A DNA stretch of 64,000 nucleotides from Salinivirgaceae bacterium (GCA_017474765.1 JAFVGW010000054.1:1-64000), one strand, 5' to 3'; shown: positions 17,301-25,260, numbered from the stretch's first letter. Program-made: numbers and translations. Notes: a model not told the origin generated them from the sequence alone.

Positions 17301-17590
17301 CCAATGGATGAAACTGTATTAGGGATGATTACCGTTTTAAGATTATCGGTGCCCCAAAAAGCTTGGTTACTAAGGCTTGCCACATAATAAGTAACGCCAC
17401 CATTTTCGACTTCAGATGGAATCACAAGATCTGCCGGTGGTCTGGTACTACCGCCTGCATCTGAAACAGATACCGTATGGTTGGTTTCATCAGTTACCGT
17501 ATACTTTAAACCATTTGAGGTAAAAGTATTCTGCGCCCACGCCTGCCCTGCAAGCATTGCGGCAAACATTAGTGTAATGATGCGTTTCAT
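11336..17590 (-). CDS. Giant BspA-like leucine-rich repeat surface protein
   Basis: 2084 residues. After the signal peptide (MKRIITLMFAAMLAGQAWAQ) come dozens of LRR_5/BspA repeats of the form SVTSIGxxAFxxCxxLTSVTIPxS, up to about residue 1560 and again at about 1770-1990. About 1585-1655 is an InlB-type B-repeat (TTNNSEYGTVEGGGYI, TPAEGYHFAGWSD). About 1650-1733 holds two copies of a GLTEGSHCSVCGK motif. From about 2005 there is a type IX-like tail (DEIRVYDAMGRMV, PGVYLVKVG). BspA proteins bind fibronectin, other host proteins or bacterial partners. Unusually, it is translationally coupled to a FecCD permease. The repeats make it prone to copy-number variation and assembly error. Confidence 0.9.
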   Translation of the reverse strand: MKRIITLMFAAMLAGQAWAQNTFTSNGLKYTVTDETNHTVSVSDAGGSTRPPADLVIPSEVENGGVTYYVASLSNQAFWGTDNLKTVIIPNTVSSIGNEAFRSCSSLTAIIIPNSVTAISGGMFNGCGKLASISMSENIQTIGGYAFYGCKSLTSITLPETLTIISTSVFEGCTGLKILTVPPTVTTIGGNAFKQVKKVVYAGSATGSWGCSNLIRGYYDGNFIYTDAEKTHVIEYYGTGSGVTVPNTVTTIADNAFKNSTGLTSITIPESVTEISPLAFVGCDVTLNVDGNANYAVADGVLFNADQTALIGCYQPLAGAYTIPNTVESIGSLAGCADLATIVIPASVATVGGGAFANCDNLEIYCEAESKPEGWESNWNPDDRHVTWGVISCGDYILLPTSGTEHTVEVSNYIGSDASITIPESFEIGGVEYSVTKIGDYAFKSCSNLTSITIPASVIEISPLAFVGCDVTLNIEGNTNYSAEDGVLFNNDRTVLIGCYKPLTSYSIPSTVKTIELFPCPSLTSVSIPSSVETIDSAAFADCSSLTSVTTASNADYSDACLYFISNGIKYKVLCIDSVEVVKHSYTGEVIVAASVTAGSEFKIVSIAPEAFKDCTGLTAIQIHINVRRVGANAFSGCDKLTSITINSPADFSSAGLRFTKNNYKYKVLTQDNVMFDTHNHIASANVVVPETVTFGNTFTITGIGFEALAGHPELTSVTIPNTVTFIDNGAFDCSTGLKSINIPKSVTKIGSQVFYLCSSITSLTVESDADFSKSDLQFSKDGIYYTVLSKNTVEVANIFYKSNANLYKGDVVIPEKVNPGSEFTVVGIAVRAFKSSEGLTSVTIPNSVKSIGANAFEGCKNMTSVTIPSSVTTIGQSAFYGCSGLTLFTIPQGVTDIYSGTFVNCTGLKSVTIHKSVTSIYSEAFKGCNNIETLTYNTDAIGTCFSGKTKLKTVNIGSSVTSIAQNAFSGCTGLTSITIPENVTTIGDHAFDGCTGLTSLTIPEGVTTIGSLAFRGCSGLKSVTIPESVTSIGYWAFEECTGIETLTYNTNAIVSRFSSIKSLKTVNIGNSVTSISNGAFQYCTGLSSLTIPNSVESIGSSAFRKCTGLESVAIPNSVELIGGDAFEDCSGLKLIIVSDSLKKIEYSAFENCSALTSIVIPKSTAIIENYAFIGCNNLTIYCEAESQPKGWVSNWNPDNRPVIWGGNADTYPADNFTFEIIDNESLTAKITGYTGTNPNVIIPQQAKINGKDYTVTTIGKRVFDGNNTLRSVFIPHTISNVESLAFGKNHYEAKIFCEAAGDDNTVPAGWASNWYGTSVPAIAYNAHIDNGFVYRITDNIARKVQIIRYMGENDTVSVPEKINGGTYTINSIDGYAFYECNALKAIDIPSSVTEIGNYAFCGSKIESLTLNSNAIGTNFQNSPSLKTVHLGSNVTSLPDRAFSHSGLEEITFSESVKTVGSNAFEDCSKLKKADFASIESLCAIEFDIYESNPMEITHSLYVNGEEIVDVYIPGTVSSIGNRAFSGCSNLTSVSIPKSVTSIGEKAFQNCSNLTVFCEAKSQPDGWNENWNPDNRPVVWGLYTDKKIWQATITTNNSEYGTVEGGGYIIDSTLTTITATPAEGYHFAGWSDKNTDNQRVIEVTSDTLLTALFEAHKVVVDSAVAATCTESGLTEGSHCSVCGKIIVMQEEIPAKGHKEVIDEAVAATTTSTGLTEGSHCSVCGKVFVEQTVIPKLDNGGSNTELPAENTDFTFRKTGGNTVEVSGYAGSGGAVAIPSSVTINDVEYSVTAIADEAFQGNSNLVKVVIPNTVTTIGTDAFSNCENLETVEIPSSVNTIKTDAFTECPKLTAINVDAENDYFVSVDGVLYDADLAILLQYPAGRTDTKFEIPNSVEVIGYKAFYNCTNLTSVAIPNSVSNIYWAAFLGCANLESVVIPNSVTTIRSTAFGGCTGLKEVYIPESVEIIENEAFSDCTNATFYCEGDGEYDWYDGWCPYDAVFVWEYDMSDVHPSVSEAVASMVSIYAHGKSIIVENAEDEIRVYDAMGRMVCRDAINRARAELTVNTPGVYLVKVGNVAKRVMVNE

Positions 17591-17635
17591 TAGAATTGTA
17601 TTTTATTGTTTATTAGAATTTTATCATTTATTCAT

Positions 17636-17663
17636 GTAGAGACGCGCCATAGCACGTCTCTAC
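17636..17663. repeat. Dispersed palindromic repeat GTAGAGACG...CGTCTCTAC
   Basis: A 9-base perfect inverted repeat with a 10-base spacer sits upstream of the BspA-like gene. A near copy is at 32462-32489. Similar elements are common as intergenic palindromes in Bacteroidota and other phyla. It may be mobile through a REP-type transposase located elsewhere. Confidence 0.65.
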
Positions 17664-17811
17664 AATATCAATGTCCGTTATTCCAAAATCTTTCAAAGAT
17701 AGAAATATAAGCCGTAAAAGCGATATGTTTTTTGGCGAAACCCAATTTTGCGCTGATAATTATATGCGTTGATTGCCATCTCATCAAACTCCGCACACAC
17801 CAAAATTCTTT

Positions 17812-17819
17812 TACCTTTG
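17812..17819 (+). promoter_or_regulatory. Promoter -7 element of thiL
   Basis: TACCTTTG matches TAnnTTTG and lies 20 bases before the thiL start. No clear -33 TTTG is seen at the standard spacing. Confidence 0.6.
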
Positions 17820-17838
17820 CGCTAAAATCGTACGAAAA

Positions 17839-18888
17839 ATGACAGACAAGAAAACTGCCACCCCGCTGTCCGATTTGGGCGAGTTCGGGTTGATTGAGCG
17901 GCTCACAAAGCCGTTCGGCATCAAAAACAGCGCAACTGTGAAGGGCATCGGCGACGACGCCGCAATCATAAAATCGGAAGGCAACGACCTGGTTGTTACT
18001 AGCGACCTGCTGGCCGAGGGCATCCATTTCGACCTTGTTTACACGCCGCTCGCGCATTTGGGCTATAAGGCGGTAATGGTCAATCTTTCAGACGTTTACG
18101 CAATGGGCGCAACGCCGAAGCAGATTACAGTTTCGCTGGCTGTGTCGTCGAAATTCTCGGTTGAGGCGCTTGAGCAACTCTACGACGGCATCCGCCGCGC
18201 TTGCGAGCGCTACGACGTTGACCTTGTGGGCGGCGACACTACGAGTTCAATGACGGGAATGGTCATCAGCATCACGGCCATTGGGCAGGTTGAGCCTGGC
18301 AAGGCTTTCTGCCGCAACGGCGCCAAGGCTGGCGACCTTGTGTGCGTGTCGGGCGATTTGGGCGCGGCTTATGCAGGATTGCAGATTCTGCGCCGCGAGA
18401 AGGACGTGTATATGATTGACCCCAACACCCAACCCGACTTGTCGAAATACGACTATGTGATTGAGCGTCAGTTGAAACCCGAAGCGCGCCGCGACGTGAT
18501 TGCCGCCATCCGCAAAAACGGACTCACACCAACGGCAATGATTGACGTGAGCGACGGACTGTCGTCGGAACTGCTGCACATCTGCAAACAGTCGGGCACG
18601 GGCGTGAAAATCTACGAGAACAAACTGCCCGTTGACGCGCAGACCGAAGCCGTGGCTGCCGAAATGAATATGGACGCCACAATGCTGGCAATGAACGGTG
18701 GCGAGGACTACGAACTGCTCTTCACCATCCCCGCCGAGCAGGTTGAGATTGCGGGCAAAATGCAGGAAATATCCATCATCGGCCAAATCACCAACGAGCC
18801 CGAAGTTTACACGCTCATCGGCCGCAACGCTGGCAGCGCGCGAATCTCGGCACAAGGGTGGAATGCGTATGGGAATGGTAAGGGGTGA
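17839..18888 (+). CDS. thiL: Thiamine-monophosphate kinase
   Basis: About 349 residues from ATG at 17839 (MTDKKTATPLSDLGEFGLIE). The family motifs are all present: GIGDDAAII, TSDLLAEGIHFD, MVNLSDVYAMGATP, VGGDTTSS, MIDVSDGLSSELLHI and NGGEDYELLF. The enzyme phosphorylates thiamine monophosphate to thiamine diphosphate using ATP. It is a single gene with its own promoter and terminator, and no thi genes lie nearby. Confidence 0.95.
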   Translation: MTDKKTATPLSDLGEFGLIERLTKPFGIKNSATVKGIGDDAAIIKSEGNDLVVTSDLLAEGIHFDLVYTPLAHLGYKAVMVNLSDVYAMGATPKQITVSLAVSSKFSVEALEQLYDGIRRACERYDVDLVGGDTTSSMTGMVISITAIGQVEPGKAFCRNGAKAGDLVCVSGDLGAAYAGLQILRREKDVYMIDPNTQPDLSKYDYVIERQLKPEARRDVIAAIRKNGLTPTAMIDVSDGLSSELLHICKQSGTGVKIYENKLPVDAQTEAVAAEMNMDATMLAMNGGEDYELLFTIPAEQVEIAGKMQEISIIGQITNEPEVYTLIGRNAGSARISAQGWNAYGNGKG

Positions 18889-18891
18889 ATA

Positions 18892-18918
18892 AAAAAGGAC
18901 GCGATTAGCGTCCTTTGG
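18892..18918. terminator. Terminator between thiL and a lipoprotein gene
   Basis: AAAGGACGC, a GATTA loop and GCGTCCTTT. The T run is better on the minus strand (six residues), so it serves the convergent lipoprotein gene as well as thiL. Confidence 0.75.
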
Positions 18919-18951
18919 AATATATTACGTTATGTGAAATTGTTACTTGCT

Positions 18952-19647
18952 TTACTTGTAATATGGAGAATAAGAAACTGCCAAAGATGTACGGTCTGTA
19001 CGGTCAAATCCCCACACTAGTATCTTAGTTTTTATTTTTGCTTCATAAATATTATCAAAATATTTATATACATAATATTCAGATAAATCACCCACATCAG
19101 ATTCCTTACCTGCAAACACATATCGCTCTTTCAAATAACCTTCTAAGGTGGGCCAATATGATTTATCCACAAGGATAACTACAGATTTAACAACATCGTT
19201 TTCTATTTTGAATGTTAAATCACTAACATAAGATGTGTAATCTTTATAAAAAATGTAATTTTCATTTAAAGTATAATTGTCACCAAATTTAGATACGATT
19301 TGTGATTTTGTTTTAAATAAATATTGACAAAGGTCTTCGCATATATCATATTCGGGCTCTACTGTGATTTTCACCTTTTTGCTATTTTCGCTATTGCTTA
19401 CAACAATATTGGTTTCCCCAATGTATTTTGCTGTAACCAAACCTTTTTCGTCAACTTTTGCGTGATTCTCATCTTCGGATTTAAAGGTGAGGTCATAATC
19501 TGATGTTGCATTGATTAAAAATTCACCGCCTGAAGTCAGTGTTACAGAATCCTTTTCAAGAGTGATTTCTGGTGATTTCTCTTCTTCTTTGCAACTTGCA
19601 AAAATTACTGCCGCCATAACCAATGCGGCTAATGATTTCCTTTTCAT
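18952..19647 (-). CDS. Lipoprotein with a BIG_2-type Ig-like domain
   Basis: 231 residues. The lipoprotein signal ends in IFASC (Cys about 19). Residues about 28-98 form a bacterial Ig-like fold (PEITLEKDSVTLTSGGEF, DEKGLVTAKYIGETNIVVS). The C-terminal 130 residues are rich in Tyr, Lys and Asp and match no family I know. The gene is clearly A+T-richer than its neighbours, which suggests acquisition. It is probably displayed on the cell surface, and its ligand is unknown. Confidence 0.75.
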   Translation of the reverse strand: MKRKSLAALVMAAVIFASCKEEEKSPEITLEKDSVTLTSGGEFLINATSDYDLTFKSEDENHAKVDEKGLVTAKYIGETNIVVSNSENSKKVKITVEPEYDICEDLCQYLFKTKSQIVSKFGDNYTLNENYIFYKDYTSYVSDLTFKIENDVVKSVVILVDKSYWPTLEGYLKERYVFAGKESDVGDLSEYYVYKYFDNIYEAKIKTKILVWGFDRTDRTSLAVSYSPYYK

Positions 19648-19821
19648 AATAAATAGTATAATTATAATTTAACAAATAGACGTAGCGTATATGCTGCGCT
19701 TATCCCAAAAGTAAAAAAAATATTTGTTTAGTTATGCAAAATACAGCCTATTAAAATCGTCTTTGAGGGTGCGCCATTCAAAATTTCATTACTATTTTAC
19801 CTTTCTGTTTAAGTTAAAATC

Positions 19822-19829
19822 TATCTTTG
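19822..19829 (+). promoter_or_regulatory. Promoter -7 element of gpsA-pgi
   Basis: TATCTTTG matches TAnnTTTG and lies 18 bases upstream of the gpsA ATG. This placement rules out the TTG start candidate at 19827. Confidence 0.65.
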
Positions 19830-19847
19830 CCAAAAAACAATTTTGAA

Positions 19848-20843
19848 ATGTTTGAATTAGGACGAGTAGGAATAATTGGTGGTGGCAGTTGGGCGACCGC
19901 CATTGCAAAAATAATTGAGGAAAAACCGCAACCGCTGAACTGGTATATGCACGACCCCGAGGCGGTGGAACATATGAAAAAGGTGGGCACTAACCCGCTC
20001 TATTTGAGTTCGGTAGAGTTCGACACCAAAAACCTGAACCTGACAACCGACGTGAACGAAGTGGTCCGCAACAGCGACACAATCCTGTTCGTTACGCCGT
20101 CGGCCTACCTGAAATCGGCGCTTTCGGGCCTGACCGAATCGCTCACCGAAAAGACGGTGGTTTCGGCCATCAAGGGCATCATCCCCGAAGATAATCTGCT
20201 GGTTGGCGACTATCTGCACAAGGTTCACCACGTGCCGTACAACAACATCGGCATCATCACGGGCCCGTGCCACGCTGAGGAAATCGCGCTCGAGCGCCTG
20301 TCATACATCACCATCGCCTTCACCGAAGAGGAAAAGGCTATGGCTGTGGCCGATATGATGCGCAACCGCTACGTGCGCACCGTCATTTCCGACGATATTC
20401 TGGGCACCGAATACGCCGCTGTGCTGAAAAACATCTACGCGCTGGCGGCTGGCGTCTGCACCACTCTGGGCTATGGCGACAACTTCCTTGCAGTGCTCAT
20501 TTCCAACGCAATACGCGAGATGAAACGCTTCACCGACAAGGTTTACCCAATCAACCGCGACATCAAAGACAGCGCCTACCTTGGCGACCTTCTGGTGACG
20601 GCTTACTCGCAGTTCAGCCGCAACCGCTATTTTGGCACGATGATTGGCAAAGGCTACTCGGTTGAATACATTAAAAATGAGATGAATATGGTGGCCGAGG
20701 GCTACTACGCGTCGAAGTGCATCCACGAAATCAACAAGAAGCACAACGTGGATATGCCAATTTCGGAAAGCCTGTACTCGATTCTTTACGAGGGTGCCGC
20801 ACCACGCGTGACAATCAAGAATTTAACCGAAAAATTATCATAA
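19848..20843 (+). CDS. gpsA: NAD(P)+-dependent glycerol-3-phosphate dehydrogenase
   Basis: About 331 residues from ATG at 19848 (MFELGRVGIIGGGSWATAIA). The dinucleotide-binding GxGxxxA loop, SAIKGI, ITGPCHAEEIA, AAVLKNIYALAAG (catalytic Lys), SRNRYFGTMIGKG and MVAEGYYASK are all family signatures. It reduces dihydroxyacetone phosphate to sn-glycerol 3-phosphate for phospholipid synthesis. It is followed after 3 bases by pgi, a pairing common in Bacteroidales. Confidence 0.95.
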   Translation: MFELGRVGIIGGGSWATAIAKIIEEKPQPLNWYMHDPEAVEHMKKVGTNPLYLSSVEFDTKNLNLTTDVNEVVRNSDTILFVTPSAYLKSALSGLTESLTEKTVVSAIKGIIPEDNLLVGDYLHKVHHVPYNNIGIITGPCHAEEIALERLSYITIAFTEEEKAMAVADMMRNRYVRTVISDDILGTEYAAVLKNIYALAAGVCTTLGYGDNFLAVLISNAIREMKRFTDKVYPINRDIKDSAYLGDLLVTAYSQFSRNRYFGTMIGKGYSVEYIKNEMNMVAEGYYASKCIHEINKKHNVDMPISESLYSILYEGAAPRVTIKNLTEKLS

Positions 20844-20846
20844 AAA

Positions 20847-22190
20847 ATGTCGAACTTAAAGGTCGATTATTCAAAAACGCTCGGTTTCATCAGCAAAGCC
20901 GACGTTCTGGCCTACAAAGATGCTGTTAAACAGAATATTACCGCACTTTACAAACAAACTGGCAAAGGCAACGATTTTCTTGGCTGGGTGAACCTGCCAT
21001 CGTCGATTTCGGCTGCCGAGATTGCCGACATCAAGGCTACTGCACAGAAAATGAAACAGTTGTGCGAGGTGGTCGTTGTCATCGGCATTGGCGGCTCGTA
21101 TTTGGGCGCAAAAGCCGTCATCGACGCTCTGTCGGACAGTTTCGCGCAACTCAAGCCGCACAACAATCCGCTGGTTGTTTTTGCGGGACAAAATATTGGC
21201 GAAGATTATCTGACTGAACTTCAGGGCGTTCTGAAGAACCGCAAGTGGGGAATTGTGGTCATCTCGAAGTCGGGAACCACAACCGAGCCCGCCATCGCCT
21301 TCCGCATTCTGAAAGCCGACTGCGAGGCGCAATTCGGCAAGAAAGAAGCAGTTGACCGCATTGTGGCCATCACCGACGCCAAACGCGGCGCACTGCGCAC
21401 CCTGGCCGACCAAGAGGGCTACAAGACATACGTCATTCCCGACAATGTGGGCGGCCGTTTCAGCGTGCTCACACCTGTGGGCCTGCTGCCGATTGCCATT
21501 GCAGGATTCGACATCGAGCAACTTGTGGGCGGTGCCGCCGAAATGGAAAAATCGACAGGCGCCGACATCGATTTTGAACAGAACCCGTCGGCAGTGTATG
21601 CCGCTGTGCGTAACGCGCTGTATAAGAAGGGCAAAGGCATTGAACTGACGGCCAACTACAACCTAAAACTGCACTTCTTTGCCGAGTGGTGGAAGCAACT
21701 CTACGGCGAGAGCGAGGGCAAGGAACAGAAGGGCATTTTCCCCGCAAGCGTCGATTTCACGTCGGATTTGCACAGTATGGGACAGTACATTCAGCAAGGA
21801 CAGCGCTGCCTGTTCGAGACGGTCATCTCGATTGAAAAGCCAAACTCAAGCCTGCAAATTCCGTCGGACGCGGCAAACCTTGACGGACTTAACTTCTTGT
21901 CGGGCAAGCACATCGACGAGGTGAACAAAATGGCCGAACTGGGCACCATTCTGGCTCACGTTGACGGCGGTGTGCCAAACATCCGCATCTCGATTCCGAA
22001 ACTCGACGAGTTCAATCTTGGCCAACTGATTTACTTCTACGAGCTGGCCTGCGGCATATCGGGCTATATTCTCGATGTGAATCCGTTCGACCAACCTGGC
22101 GTTGAGGCTTACAAGAAAAATATGTTCGCCCTGCTCGACAAACCTGGCTATGAGGCTGAGTCGAAGGCTATTAAAGAGAAATTGAAATAG
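20847..22190 (+). CDS. pgi: Glucose-6-phosphate isomerase
   Basis: 447 residues, the length of the shorter bacterial form. Motifs are [58 protein letters not shown] and the late [13 protein letters not shown]. It interconverts glucose 6-phosphate and fructose 6-phosphate. Three bases separate it from gpsA, so the two share a transcript that ends at a hairpin near 22230. Confidence 0.97.
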   Translation: MSNLKVDYSKTLGFISKADVLAYKDAVKQNITALYKQTGKGNDFLGWVNLPSSISAAEIADIKATAQKMKQLCEVVVVIGIGGSYLGAKAVIDALSDSFAQLKPHNNPLVVFAGQNIGEDYLTELQGVLKNRKWGIVVISKSGTTTEPAIAFRILKADCEAQFGKKEAVDRIVAITDAKRGALRTLADQEGYKTYVIPDNVGGRFSVLTPVGLLPIAIAGFDIEQLVGGAAEMEKSTGADIDFEQNPSAVYAAVRNALYKKGKGIELTANYNLKLHFFAEWWKQLYGESEGKEQKGIFPASVDFTSDLHSMGQYIQQGQRCLFETVISIEKPNSSLQIPSDAANLDGLNFLSGKHIDEVNKMAELGTILAHVDGGVPNIRISIPKLDEFNLGQLIYFYELACGISGYILDVNPFDQPGVEAYKKNMFALLDKPGYEAESKAIKEKLK

Positions 22191-22214
22191 GATTAAGTTA
22201 AACAATTGGTAGTG

Positions 22215-22248
22215 AATCCGCGGTCAGCAATGGCTGCGGATTTTTTTG
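22215..22248 (+). terminator. Terminator after pgi
   Basis: ATCCGC (22216-22221) pairs with GCGGAT (22236-22241) and is followed by a run of T residues. Confidence 0.8.
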
Positions 22249-22336
22249 CTTGCCAACCACAGAACACACGGAAATAGGGCATTTTGAACCTGTTAAACAT
22301 GTTCGACTTGTTAAACATTTATTACCAAATAAATCA

Positions 22337-22344
22337 TACTTTTG
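22337..22344 (+). promoter_or_regulatory. Promoter -7 element of the Nudix gene
   Basis: TACTTTTG matches the TAnnTTTG consensus, 16 bases before the ATG at 22360. This supports that start over the upstream TTG at 22342. Confidence 0.65.
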
Positions 22345-22359
22345 AAAAAAACTGAAAAA

Positions 22360-22920
22360 ATGGAAAGTTCTGTCAATGAGGAAGGAAAATGGCGCGTTTT
22401 AGAGAGCGAGTACCTTTTCAAACGGCCGTGGCTCACTGCGCGCCGCGACAAGGTGGAGTTGCCCGACGGCCGCATCCATCCCGAATTTTACGTTCTGGAG
22501 TACCCCGACTGGGTGAACGTGATTGCCACCACCGCCGACGGGCAGTTTGTGATGGAACGGCAATACCGCCACGCATTGGGCAAGACCTGCTACGAGATGC
22601 CGTGCGGAGTGGTTGAGCCTGGCGAGGAGCTGCTGGCTGCGGCCAAGCGCGAATTGCAGGAGGAAACAGGCTTTGGTGGCGGCGAGTGGCGGCATTTTTT
22701 GTCGCTGTCGCCCAATCCAAGTTCGAATACCAATATGAGCCACACATTCATTGCCACTGGAGTTGAGAAAATCTCGGGCCAGCATCTCGATGCCACGGAG
22801 GACATCAGCGTGCACTTGTTAAGCCGCGACGAGGTGTTCGGACTGCTCCAACGCGGCGAGATTCTGCAGGCTCTGATGGCCGCTCCGCTGTGGAGGTATT
22901 TTTATCAGATTGATAAATAA
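22360..22920 (+). CDS. Nudix hydrolase, ADP-sugar pyrophosphatase-like
   Basis: About 186 residues from ATG at 22360. The Nudix box is complete: GEELLAAAKRELQEETGFGG, with the RELQEE metal-binding core. The layout, with WVNVIATTADGQFVMERQYR before the box and PNPSSNTNMSHTF after it, resembles ADP-ribose or nucleoside-diphosphate-sugar pyrophosphatases. The substrate cannot be fixed from sequence. It is a single gene with its own promoter, convergent with the CobW-like GTPase. Confidence 0.88.
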   Translation: MESSVNEEGKWRVLESEYLFKRPWLTARRDKVELPDGRIHPEFYVLEYPDWVNVIATTADGQFVMERQYRHALGKTCYEMPCGVVEPGEELLAAAKRELQEETGFGGGEWRHFLSLSPNPSSNTNMSHTFIATGVEKISGQHLDATEDISVHLLSRDEVFGLLQRGEILQALMAAPLWRYFYQIDK

Positions 22921-22950
22921 TTGCAGAAGCGAACATCACTTGCAAAAACA

Positions 22951-23001
22951 AAAAGCGCTATATCACTGTTAGTCAATAAGTAACCGCGATACAGCGCTTT
23001 T
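22951..23001. terminator. Bidirectional terminator between the Nudix and CobW genes
   Basis: AAAAGCGCT (22951-22959) and AGCGCTTTT (22993-23001) are perfect arms around a 33-base loop, with A and T runs giving terminator character on both strands. Confidence 0.7.
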
Positions 23002-23025
23002 GTCTATACGTTGGATGAGTATGTG

Positions 23026-24141
23026 CTATATTTTGTCCAATTCTGCTTTAAGTGCCTCGCGGTCAAGATTTTGACCGATGAAGACAATTTTAATCATCTT
23101 GTCGCCATACTCCTCGTCCCAGTCGTGGCGCAACTCGGCGCTTTGAGCCAGCAGTTGCTTCTGCTCCTCCTTGGGCGCGGTGCAAATCCACTGCCCCGCC
23201 TTCACCAGTTTCTTCTGCGTTCCGGCCTGGTCAAACATATACGACATATCGGCATCGTCGTTGAAGTAGCAGATACCCTTGCTGCGGATGATGTTCGACG
23301 GCCAGCGGTCGTTTGCAAAAGTCTCGAATTTTGTGTAGTTGAAGGCTTTGCGACGATAATAAACATACGTTCCGATACCGTACTCTTCGGTCTCGCCTTC
23401 CTCCTCCTCGTCATCTTTCTCAAGCTCCTCAACCCATCCAGCCGACATCGACGCTTTCTCAAGGTCGAACTGCTTGGCGTCCATAATCTTGCGGAAATCG
23501 AACTCGCAATAGTTAGTCTCGATGATTTCGGCATTCGGCTGTAACTTCTTGATAACGGCGCGGATAAGTTTCAATTCATCATCGGTCACTTCGGCCACCT
23601 TGTTCAGAATGATAACGTTGCAGAACTCAATCTGCTGAATCAGAAGATTTTCGATGTCTTCATCGTCTATATTGTTGCGTGTCAACTGGTTGCCGCAACC
23701 AAATTCACGGGCCATACGCAAGGCATCAACCACAGTTGCAATGCTGTCGAGGCGGCAAGGCGCTGGCTGGTTGTACTGACGAGCGTAATCACCGATGGCC
23801 ACAATGGTCTGGGCAATAGGCAGCGGTTCGCAAATGCCGCTGGCCTCAATCACAATATAGTCGAACTTGCCTGTGCTGGTGATGCTGGTAATCTGGTCGA
23901 TAAGGTCAGTTTTGAGCGTGCAGCAGATGCAGCCGTTGCTCAAGGCCACCAGGCTGTCATCCTTCTTGTTCACAATGCCGCCCTTCTCAATCAGCGACGC
24001 ATCAACGTTTATCTCGCCAATATCGTTCACAATGACGGCGATTTTCAGACCTTGGTTGTTGGCCAGAATCTTATTCAGCAGAGTTGTCTTACCGCTACCT
24101 AAATAGCCAGTTAACAATGTGATAGGTACAATCTTGTTCAT
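23026..24141 (-). CDS. CobW/COG0523-family GTPase, metal chaperone
   Basis: 371 residues. The P-loop is GYLGSGKTT (about 12-20), the family metal motif is GCICC (about 71-75), and there is NKVAEV in place of a strict NKxD. An acidic Glu/Asp stretch (about 240-255) precedes the CobW C-terminal domain. Members deliver zinc or other metals to target enzymes using GTP. Zinc-dependent members often have a Zur site, but none could be recognised upstream. The gene stands alone. Confidence 0.9.
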   Translation of the reverse strand: MNKIVPITLLTGYLGSGKTTLLNKILANNQGLKIAVIVNDIGEINVDASLIEKGGIVNKKDDSLVALSNGCICCTLKTDLIDQITSITSTGKFDYIVIEASGICEPLPIAQTIVAIGDYARQYNQPAPCRLDSIATVVDALRMAREFGCGNQLTRNNIDDEDIENLLIQQIEFCNVIILNKVAEVTDDELKLIRAVIKKLQPNAEIIETNYCEFDFRKIMDAKQFDLEKASMSAGWVEELEKDDEEEEGETEEYGIGTYVYYRRKAFNYTKFETFANDRWPSNIIRSKGICYFNDDADMSYMFDQAGTQKKLVKAGQWICTAPKEEQKQLLAQSAELRHDWDEEYGDKMIKIVFIGQNLDREALKAELDKI

Positions 24142-24545
24142 TTCTATAGCGATTTTTAAATTGCCGCAGAATTACAAAAAAAATCAGTGCCGACAGCAAA
24201 AATTTAAACACTCGTGAACCAGATTGAACAGACTCGCACCGTTTTTCAGACTTGCACCCAAAAATCGGTATGCAATGAATGCTCCGAAGTGCCGATTTTA
24301 ATATGTCTCACGCCGAAAAGAACTGTTGCCGAATTTCATTTTCAAACCCGAAACGGCAATCTTTTTACCCCCAAAATGTCAACCTATTGAATAATTACAC
24401 AAATTGCGTAACGAAAAATTTGTAATGTCAAACAATAAAAGATTAAAGCACTGGTTTACAAAACCAACAGCGGCTACATTGTTTACGACCGCTTTATTAA
24501 CGAGTGGCTCAAACAATTGTAAATCAACGCAAAAACATTTCAGCA
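24142..24545. other. 404-base gap with hairpins and a gene remnant
   Basis: There is no intact gene here. AAAATCGG...CCGATTTT (24272-24302) and TTGCCG...CGGCAA (around 24328-24360, followed by TCTTTTT) form hairpins, the second terminator-like on the plus strand. A short ATPase-like remnant lies at 24439-24522. This is the left margin of the accessory island. Confidence 0.5.
24439..24522 (+). pseudogene. C-terminal remnant of an AAA ATPase
   Basis: One open stretch of 27 codons ends NSGYIVYDRFINEWLKQL and stop. The (G)xYxVYDRFxxxWL ending is typical of the C-terminal part of the multi-copy archaeal/Bacteroidota AAA ATPase family. A stop codon lies directly upstream in frame, so only the tail survives. 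Too short for certainty. Confidence 0.4.
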
Positions 24546-25061
24546 ATGCCAACCACAATTATCACCGACTCGGCACACTACAGCACCGTTATAGCCCTTG
24601 CGGCAAAGGCGCGGCGCTCGCTCTGGATTGGTACGGCCGACATTAAGGATATGTATGTGAAACAGGGCGCGGCCGAGAAGCCGTTTGTGGGCGTGCTGGC
24701 CGATTTGCTGGCCCACGGAGTCGAGGTGCGGCTCATTCACGCCAAGGAGCCTGGCGAGAATTTCCGCGACGATTTCGACCGCTATCCGCTTCTGGCCAAG
24801 CAACTTGAGAGGGTGCTTTGTCCGCGCGTGCACTTCAAAATCATTGTTATCGACCAGACAACATGCTACATAGGCAGCGCCAACCTGACGGGCGCGGGAA
24901 TGGGAATGAAGGCGGCCACAAGGCGCAACTTCGAGGCTGGCGTCCTTACCGACGAGCCGCAACTTGTGGAGGCGGCCATTGAGGAGTTCGACAAGGTGTG
25001 GCGCGGCAGCGAGTGCCATAAGTGCCAGCGCCGTAAGTTCTGCGGCGACCCGATTGCGTGA
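24546..25061 (+). CDS. Phospholipase D-like domain protein
   Basis: About 171 residues from ATG at 24546 (MPTTIITDSAHYSTVIALAA). It has one HKD motif, HFKIIVIDQTTCYIGSANLT (H-x-K-x4-D-x6-GSxN). A Cys-rich tail CHKCQRRKFC may bind zinc. Single-HKD proteins usually act as dimers and include Nuc-type endonucleases and phosphodiesterases. There is no signal peptide, so it should be cytoplasmic. It lies in the accessory island next to a WYL regulator and an exonuclease, which suggests nucleic-acid processing or defence, but that is inference. Confidence 0.8.
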   Translation: MPTTIITDSAHYSTVIALAAKARRSLWIGTADIKDMYVKQGAAEKPFVGVLADLLAHGVEVRLIHAKEPGENFRDDFDRYPLLAKQLERVLCPRVHFKIIVIDQTTCYIGSANLTGAGMGMKAATRRNFEAGVLTDEPQLVEAAIEEFDKVWRGSECHKCQRRKFCGDPIA

Positions 25062-25064
25062 GCG

Positions 25065-25190
25065 CTACTTTATGCCAGTTCTGCTGCTGAAGGTTATGCG
25101 GACGCCCTTGTCCTCAATCATCATATCGTTTCCGCCGTTGTTGCCGTCGCTCTTGACAGATAACTTGCCGATTAAAAAAATTTTATTGAT
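25065..25190 (-). pseudogene. Possible short gene tail, unrecognised
   Basis: The minus-strand frame reads 41 codons of protein-like sequence (KLSVKSDGNNGG, MIEDKGVRITFSSRTGIK, stop) with no convincing start codon and a stop just upstream. It converges with the PLD gene, four bases apart. It may be the 3' end of a deleted gene or a chance frame. Confidence 0.25.
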
Positions 25191-25229
25191 TTCTTACTTT
25201 GACTCTCATTATTTAGGAGCGACATTGCT

Positions 25230-25237
25230 TATCTTTG
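25230..25237 (+). promoter_or_regulatory. Promoter -7 element of the WYL regulator
   Basis: TATCTTTG is 23 bases before the start codon at 25261 and matches TAnnTTTG. Confidence 0.6.
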
Positions 25238-25260
25238 CGTCAATTTAAAACTGTAACAAT

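Noticed and set aside
11336..17590. Numerous plus-strand open frames opposite the BspA-like gene
   Set aside because: They mirror the leucine-rich repeats, have no family resemblance or start signals, and the minus frame is continuous over 6.2 kb.
24404..24646. 80-codon plus-strand frame overlapping the PLD gene start
   Set aside because: The PLD frame from 24546 has the HKD motif, while this frame is low-complexity and overlaps an ATPase-like remnant in another frame.
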